This document shows positions 58,852 through 64,000 of a stretch of 64,000 nt of DNA, piece after piece. Below the pieces are notes generated by a model. The model made no database searches and was not told where the DNA came from. It saw only the letters and a program-made list of their open reading frames with translations. A program made the translations under genes and the position numbers. The DNA is from Desmodus rotundus (taxonomy: Eukaryota; Chordata; Mammalia; Chiroptera; Phyllostomidae), in assembly GCF_022682495.2 (NCBI RefSeq), contig NC_071393.1, positions 95,469,010 through 95,533,009 of the forward strand, written 5' to 3'. The number at the start of each line of letters is the position of its first letter. Within the stretch, counting starts at the first letter, position 1.

Positions 58852-59015
58852 CTTCACAGATACAGTGGGTTTGGTTCCAGTCAACCACAGTAATGTGAGT
58901 ATTGCAGTAGAGGGAGTTGTAATTGTGCTGGTGGAGGGTCTTGCCTTCAATTTGTAAAAAACACATCTTTGAAGTGCAACAAAGTGCAGTGCAGTAAAGC
59001 AAGGAGTGCCTGTAT
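58852..59015 (-). mobile_element. Tigger1-like non-autonomous element
   Basis: CACAGATACAGTGGGTTTGG and TCCAGTCAACCACAGTAATG, then GCTGGTGGAGGGTCTTGCCT, CAATTTGTAAAAAACACATC and the end AGTAAAGCAAGGAGTGCCTG match Tigger1 in antisense with most of the interior deleted. Confidence 0.75.
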
Positions 59016-59231
59016 TGGATTTTCACTGATTTCAAATACAATGTTATATGTATTGATTTTTCTTGATAACCATTCTTGAATCGTTTCTTCTTTATGTTTT
59101 TATTTTATTTTTTAACAATTAAGCAAAAGCTGGGCTAGTTGGAGCCCCAGATGGGACTGAGATGTGCTTCTACCTGACTTTATTGTAGGTAAAGTGCTTA
59201 AATTCAGTGCCTGGCAAGAAGGAAGTTGGGA

Positions 59232-59460
59232 GTTTTTTATTTTTTTTTAAGGTTTATATTTATTTATTTCTAGAGAGAGGGGAAGGGAGGGAGAAAGAGA
59301 GGAAGAGAAATATCAGTGTGAGAGAGAAACATCGATCGGTTGCCTCTCACATGCCTCCAACTATGGACCTGGCCCACAATCCAGGTTGCTGGGAATCAAA
59401 CCAGCAACCTTTCGGTTCTCAGGCTGGTGCTCAATCCACTGAGCCACAGCAGTCAGGGTA
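59232..59460 (-). mobile_element. Ves-type SINE (type A) with target duplication
   Basis: Flanked by GAAGTTGGGA at 59222-59231 and 59461-59470. Middle and head are recognisable; the linker CCAGGTTGCTGGGAATC is shortened by a deletion. Confidence 0.93.
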
Positions 59461-59559
59461 GAAGTTGGGACTATTATCTGGTCAAGTAGAAGGAGTCTAG
59501 TTACTAGACTGTATGAGTACGGTGGGTAAGGATGTCATAAATATACTACTGGTTTAGGG

Positions 59560-60284
59560 CAGCGATTTTCAACTCTTTTCATCTCATGGCACACATAAAC
59601 TAAATTACTAAAATCCTGGAGCACACCAAAAAATATATCATTGCCAATCTGACAAAAAAAAAGGTGTAATTTTGATTGATTTAATAATAATAATAACGGC
59701 AACAACAACCTACTGTTTTTGCTACAAAGTGCCTTTCAAAAAAATCAGGTGCCACCCTGGCTGGTGTGGCTCAGTGGATTGGGCACTGGCCTGTGATCCG
59801 AAGGGTCACCAGATGGATTCCCAGTCAGGTCACCTGTCTAGGTTGTGGGCCAGGTCCCCAGTTGGGGGTGTGGGAGAGGCAACTGATTGATGTTTCCTCT
59901 CACACATCAGTGTTTCTCTCCTTCTCGTTCTTCCTCCTTTCCCTTCTCTCTACAATAAATAAATAAAAATAAACTGCTCCTGCCTTTAAAAAAGCATAAA
60001 AATCAGGTGCCTATACTTGTATCTTTAAGGACTTCCGGTACCAAGAATTAACCAATCAGACACAACCTTATTATGCGACATGACCGGTAAGATGCAACTC
60101 TATTATATGACCTATATAGTTATGGTTCAAGACAGGGCATTAACATTGACGGCTATTGTTGTGTTGGCTGTTGTCATTTTTTTTTTATTTGACAGCCTAA
60201 GGGAAAGGAGGTCAGTGCCCCTGACTAAATAGTCAAGTATCTCATGTTTTAAAAATTCTTGCAGCACACTGGTTGAAAATGGCT
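59560..60284. mobile_element. hAT-type non-autonomous element, split by a Ves SINE
   Basis: Ends CAGCGATTTTCAACTCTTTT and (inverted) CAGCCATTTTCAACCAGTGT; flanks GTTTAGGG (59552-59559) and GTCTGGGG (60285-60292) are an 8-base target duplication with two changes. Interior has CTCATGGCACACATAAACTA, AACCAATCAGACACAACCTT and GACAGGGCATTAAC. No transposase. Confidence 0.85.
59754..59998 (+). mobile_element. Ves-type SINE (type A) nested in the hAT element
   Basis: ACCCTGGCTGGTGTGGCTCA head. AAAATCAGGTGCC is found at 59741-59753 and 59999-60011, a perfect 13-base target duplication, so this copy is younger than the hAT element. Confidence 0.95.
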
Positions 60285-61747
60285 GGTCTGGGGCATAAAG
60301 ATGTTAAAGCTTCTCTCAGAATAGCCCAAGCAACTCCTAGGAAGTAGCTTCAGAGACAGGATGTGGCAAACCAGCGGGTAAATGAGAGCCCCTCTCCTTT
60401 GGAAGAAAAGGAAGTGGGTGGGGAGAAGTGAAGAGGAAGAACTTGGTGGACAAATCTTTTTATGCGCTGCTCTAAGAGCATGTATCCCTTATGAGTGCCA
60501 GGCAGAGCCTACAGATTTTTGACTCAGAGTGGCCAAGGTCCAGCGAATACTTAATAATGCTGGTTTCGTAGTTGTCTTGTTTTCCCTCCACAGCTCAATT
60601 TTGATACATTTGTTTAATATGCAGTGGAGTATTATCTTTGTAGCTTTTGTTTGTAATCTTGATAATTGGTTTATTCTTTAATGCTCTTTAAGGATTCACA
60701 GTTACTGTGAGATGTCATCCACAGTCATACTCTTTTCTAACCAAGAATAAGATACAAGAAAGGCATTTTTTAAAAAAACTGTATCTTCAGTGTGTTTATC
60801 TGTGTACCTGTTTCAGAACACTTTCTCACCCATTCTTTGCTCAGGTACTCATGACAGTCCCTTGTGATACAGGATAAGAGTGTGCTTCCATTGACTTATA
60901 TTTTCCCCATTTTTCAAAGACTGCTTTTGCTTTTTTAATACCCTTTCCCCAGCTTTTGTGGGATGATCTCAGCAAGTTTCAGAAGAATTGAGAAGACCAA
61001 TTTCTAAATCATCTGGAGTAATTAATTCCAGTGGTTGGAGTTAGTTATGACGGGGCAATTCATGAAGTATACAGTAGGAAAAAAGCACCAGTTAATGAGA
61101 CTTCATCTTCAGTGGGGTTTTTTCCCGAAAGCATTTTTCTGGCAATGGCTTTCCAACTTAAATGTGAGTGTGCTTTAATGGTAGGAAAATAGTTTATGAG
61201 GTTATTGGGTATGGGAATGAATTATGTGCAAATGGTCCTATGTATATTTTTGCAGATAGGATATAGGCTTAACAGGTGTATAACATGGGAGATGTAATGA
61301 TATAGCAGAGACCTCAGCTTCATCATGTTTTTTAATGTAAAAACTATCATATATTTACCAAAAAATCCATTAGTAAACTGTCATGGTATTATGAAATGTT
61401 AATATCAATATAAAAATTATCAGGAGCATATTGAGTATAGAAATGACATTTTTGGAAGGAATGTGCTTTAATGCAGTTGAGGGATGCTCAGGATGACCAG
61501 TTGTCAGCATAGTTGATGGAGGGCAACAGATCTCCTGACTTCAAGTTCAGGGTTATTTCCTCGAAGCAGTCCGTGAGAGGTTAATTATCTAAAACAGAAG
61601 ACCCCAGTGGGCTTTCAGGGATCTGGAAAGCCGAGCTCTGCAGTTTTTAGACTTCAGATTTCTGTATACACTTTGTCTCCTGAGTTGTGTACCTCTTAAC
61701 TCCATTTCTGTGAAGGTTTCAAATGAGAACTTTTTCACTTATCCAAA

Positions 61748-61799
61748 TGTCTGCATTGCATAAGCACATCATGGGTAATGTGCTTATGCAATGTAGACA
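61748..61799 (+). other. 22-bp perfect-stem hairpin in MAP2K1 intron 1
   Basis: Arms at 61748-61769 and 61778-61799 are inverted copies with one difference (G at 61753 against T at 61794), which becomes a G-U pair in the sense transcript. The 8-base loop is CATGGGTA. Nothing else explains it; it could be a small inverted duplication, a remnant of a palindromic element, or a small-RNA precursor. Confidence 0.8.
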
Positions 61800-61859
61800 G
61801 GCTTAAATTGTATCCTACTCAAATTGTGATATCTTGCGTTTATTTTAGATGTTTAAACA

Positions 61860-61985
61860 CAGCGACAGGCAAAAGGAAGTTTACAGATGTGAGTACGTGA
61901 AACACGGAGTTTCATCTTGTATGATTATTTAATTATTGTATTACTTCCCATATGAACAACTGTAAACTACTTTTTCCCATCCTGG
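61860..61985. mobile_element. Palindromic Tc1/mariner-type MITE, copy 3 (degraded)
   Basis: CAGCGACAGGCAAAAGGAAG to CATATGAACAACTGTAAACT and CCCATCCTG then TA. Clearly homologous to the copies at 22322 and 29578 but more mutated. Confidence 0.78.
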
Positions 61986-62104
61986 TACTAAAACAAGTAT
62001 TCTTATGACATTTTTTAGAAGCTCAGGTGCCAAGCTGCTCTTTGCTGAACCCTAGCCATTTTGAGGCGTTCTAGACTCGTGTGCTGTGGCCATCCTTTTT
62101 TATT

Positions 62105-62445
62105 TTTTTTCCACTTAAGATTTTAATTTATTATTTTATTGAGATATAATTGACATAAAACATTGTGTAAGTTTAAGGTGTACAATGTGTTGATTTGACA
62201 CATTTGTGTATTGCAATCTGGTTACCGCCATAGCATGAGCTAACACCTCCATTGTGTCACATAATTATCATTTCTCTTTTGTGATGAGAACATTTAAGGT
62301 CTAGTTTCTTAGCAACGTTGAAGTATATAATTCAGTATTGTTGACTATAATCACTGTGTTGTGCATTAGATCTGCAGAACCTATCTGTTTATCTTCTAAC
62401 TGTAAGTTTGTACCCTTCAACATGTCATCAAAACCTAATTTTTGG
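62105..62445 (-). mobile_element. L1M-type 3' end, antisense
   Basis: TTATTGAGATATAATTGACA, AGTTTAAGGTGTACAATGTG, CACATTTGTGTATTGCAATC and GTTGACTATAATCACTGTGT are the antisense L1M 3' UTR. Confidence 0.85.
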
Positions 62446-62449
62446 CATG

Positions 62450-62940
62450 GTGTACTGCACCCTTTATGGTCCAGCCCCTGCTTACCCTCCAGCCTCATCT
62501 GGGCGCTCTTCTGGATGTATCTACTTTCTGGCCACTTGGAAAAGCTTGTAACTTTCAGTACCTCCGTTCATGCTGATGCCCGGGCCGGGGTGCTTTTTTT
62601 CTCTGCTGCAAAACCTGATATTTCTTCAGCACTAAACTTGGGCAATACTTACTCTGATTTTCATTTTCCCTTCCTTATCTTAGATGGAATTGGGGTCTGT
62701 TTTCTGTCCCCATAACCCCCTGTATCCACCTCAGTTTCAGCATTATGATCTACTTTACCCCCCCCCAGTTGTTGCTATACTTGTTAGTAGCCTTCCCTGT
62801 TTCTCTCTTTTTCCTCTCCGTATCTCTGTCTCCCTGTCTGTTAAACACACACAGACTGAGACTGCCTGGTGAGGGCAGGGACCTTGTCTTCCTCACGTGC
62901 ACCTTCCTAGCCTCCCGCGTAGATAGTGCTTGTCACGCGG
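62450..62940 (+). mobile_element. L2 LINE fragment, sense
   Basis: TTATGGTCCAGCCCCTGCTT, CCTCCAGCCTCATCTGGGCG and GAGGGCAGGGACCTTGTCTT in L2 order. Confidence 0.6.
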
Positions 62941-64000
62941 GGGCGCGCCATCCTGAAGCCGTGTTGCATTTTCCTAGGTGTAAGCCGATGTCTGCTCCAG
63001 CTCCCCGCCCCTTGCCCTCCTCTAGTTTGGAGCAGTTTTTGTAGTTTACATCTTCATGGTTACTTCTGCTTCTGTGGGACTCAGAGTTCCCTTTCTGTGG
63101 TTTTTCTCTTCTTTCTGCTCTGTGTTTAACCAGCTTGGAGTTTGGTCCCCTTTTCCTGATTTCCACCAAACAACAATAAGAACAAAATACACGTGAAGCT
63201 ATTTGTGTGCATGGCAAGTTGGATTTAAGGTCTGGGTGGGAGAATTATAGCAATAAACACAACTTAAAATCTACTAGTATTAGGTAGTTTTGTCTTAAAC
63301 GACCTTTGCCACTCTGCCATGGTGCATTTTTTTCTTCCTCTCTTGCTACCTCACAGCCATTTCTAAAACAAGCTTCTTTCATTTTATTCTGCAGCATAAT
63401 TCAGCTCTCCAGCTGCTCAGGTCTGCTTCTGCATATGCCAAGGCTCAGGAGCAGGCCCTTCTATAAACTATAGGCAAGCCTCCTGTCCTCTGGTGGCCTC
63501 TGCTGGGAGGGGGTTGGCTAGCACAAACACTTATTTCTCCATCCTGCACCTTCTTTCAGAAGACAGAAACAAGCTTAAATTTTGTTTTCTCTGGTTCATA
63601 ATATTACTTCTACTTAGGTAGGTTTTGACCGTACCAAGCCAACTGGGTATTGATTTAACGGCCTGACTAGTAGTTTTCCACGCTCTAGATTAAGGAGTTG
63701 AGTTGCCTGGGTGAGCTCTTGTGTGGAATCTGAGATCAGGATTCCCTGAGCATCGCTAGAGAGTGACCCAGGGAGTGGGATTTTCCCCATAGGTGATGTG
63801 TGCTTGGAGGTGAGGTTTGCGCAACCCCTCCTTTGTGTACTTTGGGCAAGGAGAAGGGCCAAACAGGTTGTTTTTGTATGTAAGAGAGGAAACAGTTCTG
63901 GGGAATTAAGATTCCTCAATGTTGACTAGAATTGGAGAGGTTTTGAGTGCTGTGATTCTTCTGACTACATCTTCTTGCCCTTGGCTGTGCTTGGGCACTT

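Overview
This is mammalian nuclear DNA, most likely from a bat of the Yangochiroptera. The host call rests on more than two dozen copies of a tRNA-derived SINE of the Ves type: an A/B-box head close to 'GCCCTGGCTGGTGTGGCTCAG', a CT-rich middle and an AATAAA-rich tail. Several hAT and Tc1/mariner DNA elements are also present. The gene order DIS3L (+), TIPIN (-), MAP2K1 (+) matches the segment corresponding to human 15q22.31. I cannot fix the bat family from the sequence alone.

Layout. Positions 1-1219 hold the last three coding exons of DIS3L, which encodes the cytoplasmic exosome 3'-5' exonuclease; its 3' region contains a degenerate Tigger element. TIPIN lies tail-to-tail with it on the minus strand, with seven coding exons from 14437 down to 4007 and a CpG-rich promoter near 16900-17440. 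Its predicted protein is 290 residues and stops early at the C terminus. From 17.5 to 38.7 kb there is a gene-free spacer filled with antisense L1/HAL1, L2, MIR, Ves SINEs, Tigger, hAT and mariner MITEs, and an LTR-like block. The MAP2K1 (MEK1) CpG-island promoter begins near 38740. Its first coding exon is 39488-39567 and ends at a GTAAGT donor. Everything from 39568 to 64000 is MAP2K1 intron 1; exon 2 is not in the window.

How the genes relate. The three genes are neighbours by conserved synteny, not an operon. DIS3L works in cytoplasmic RNA decay. TIPIN partners TIMELESS at replication forks. MAP2K1 is the dual-specificity kinase that activates ERK1/2. TIPIN's promoter carries E2F-, CCAAT- and TCTCGCGAGA-type sites, which fits a cell-cycle gene.

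I found no dedicated new gene system. The observations most worth checking are: the shortened TIPIN C terminus; a nearly perfect 22-bp-stem hairpin in MAP2K1 intron 1 (61748-61799); a roughly 50-bp L1 insertion with a 15-bp perfect target duplication; nested hAT/SINE/L2/LTR layers; three copies of one palindromic mariner-type MITE; and an internally deleted mariner. All repeat family names come from recognition of consensus features, not from a database search.
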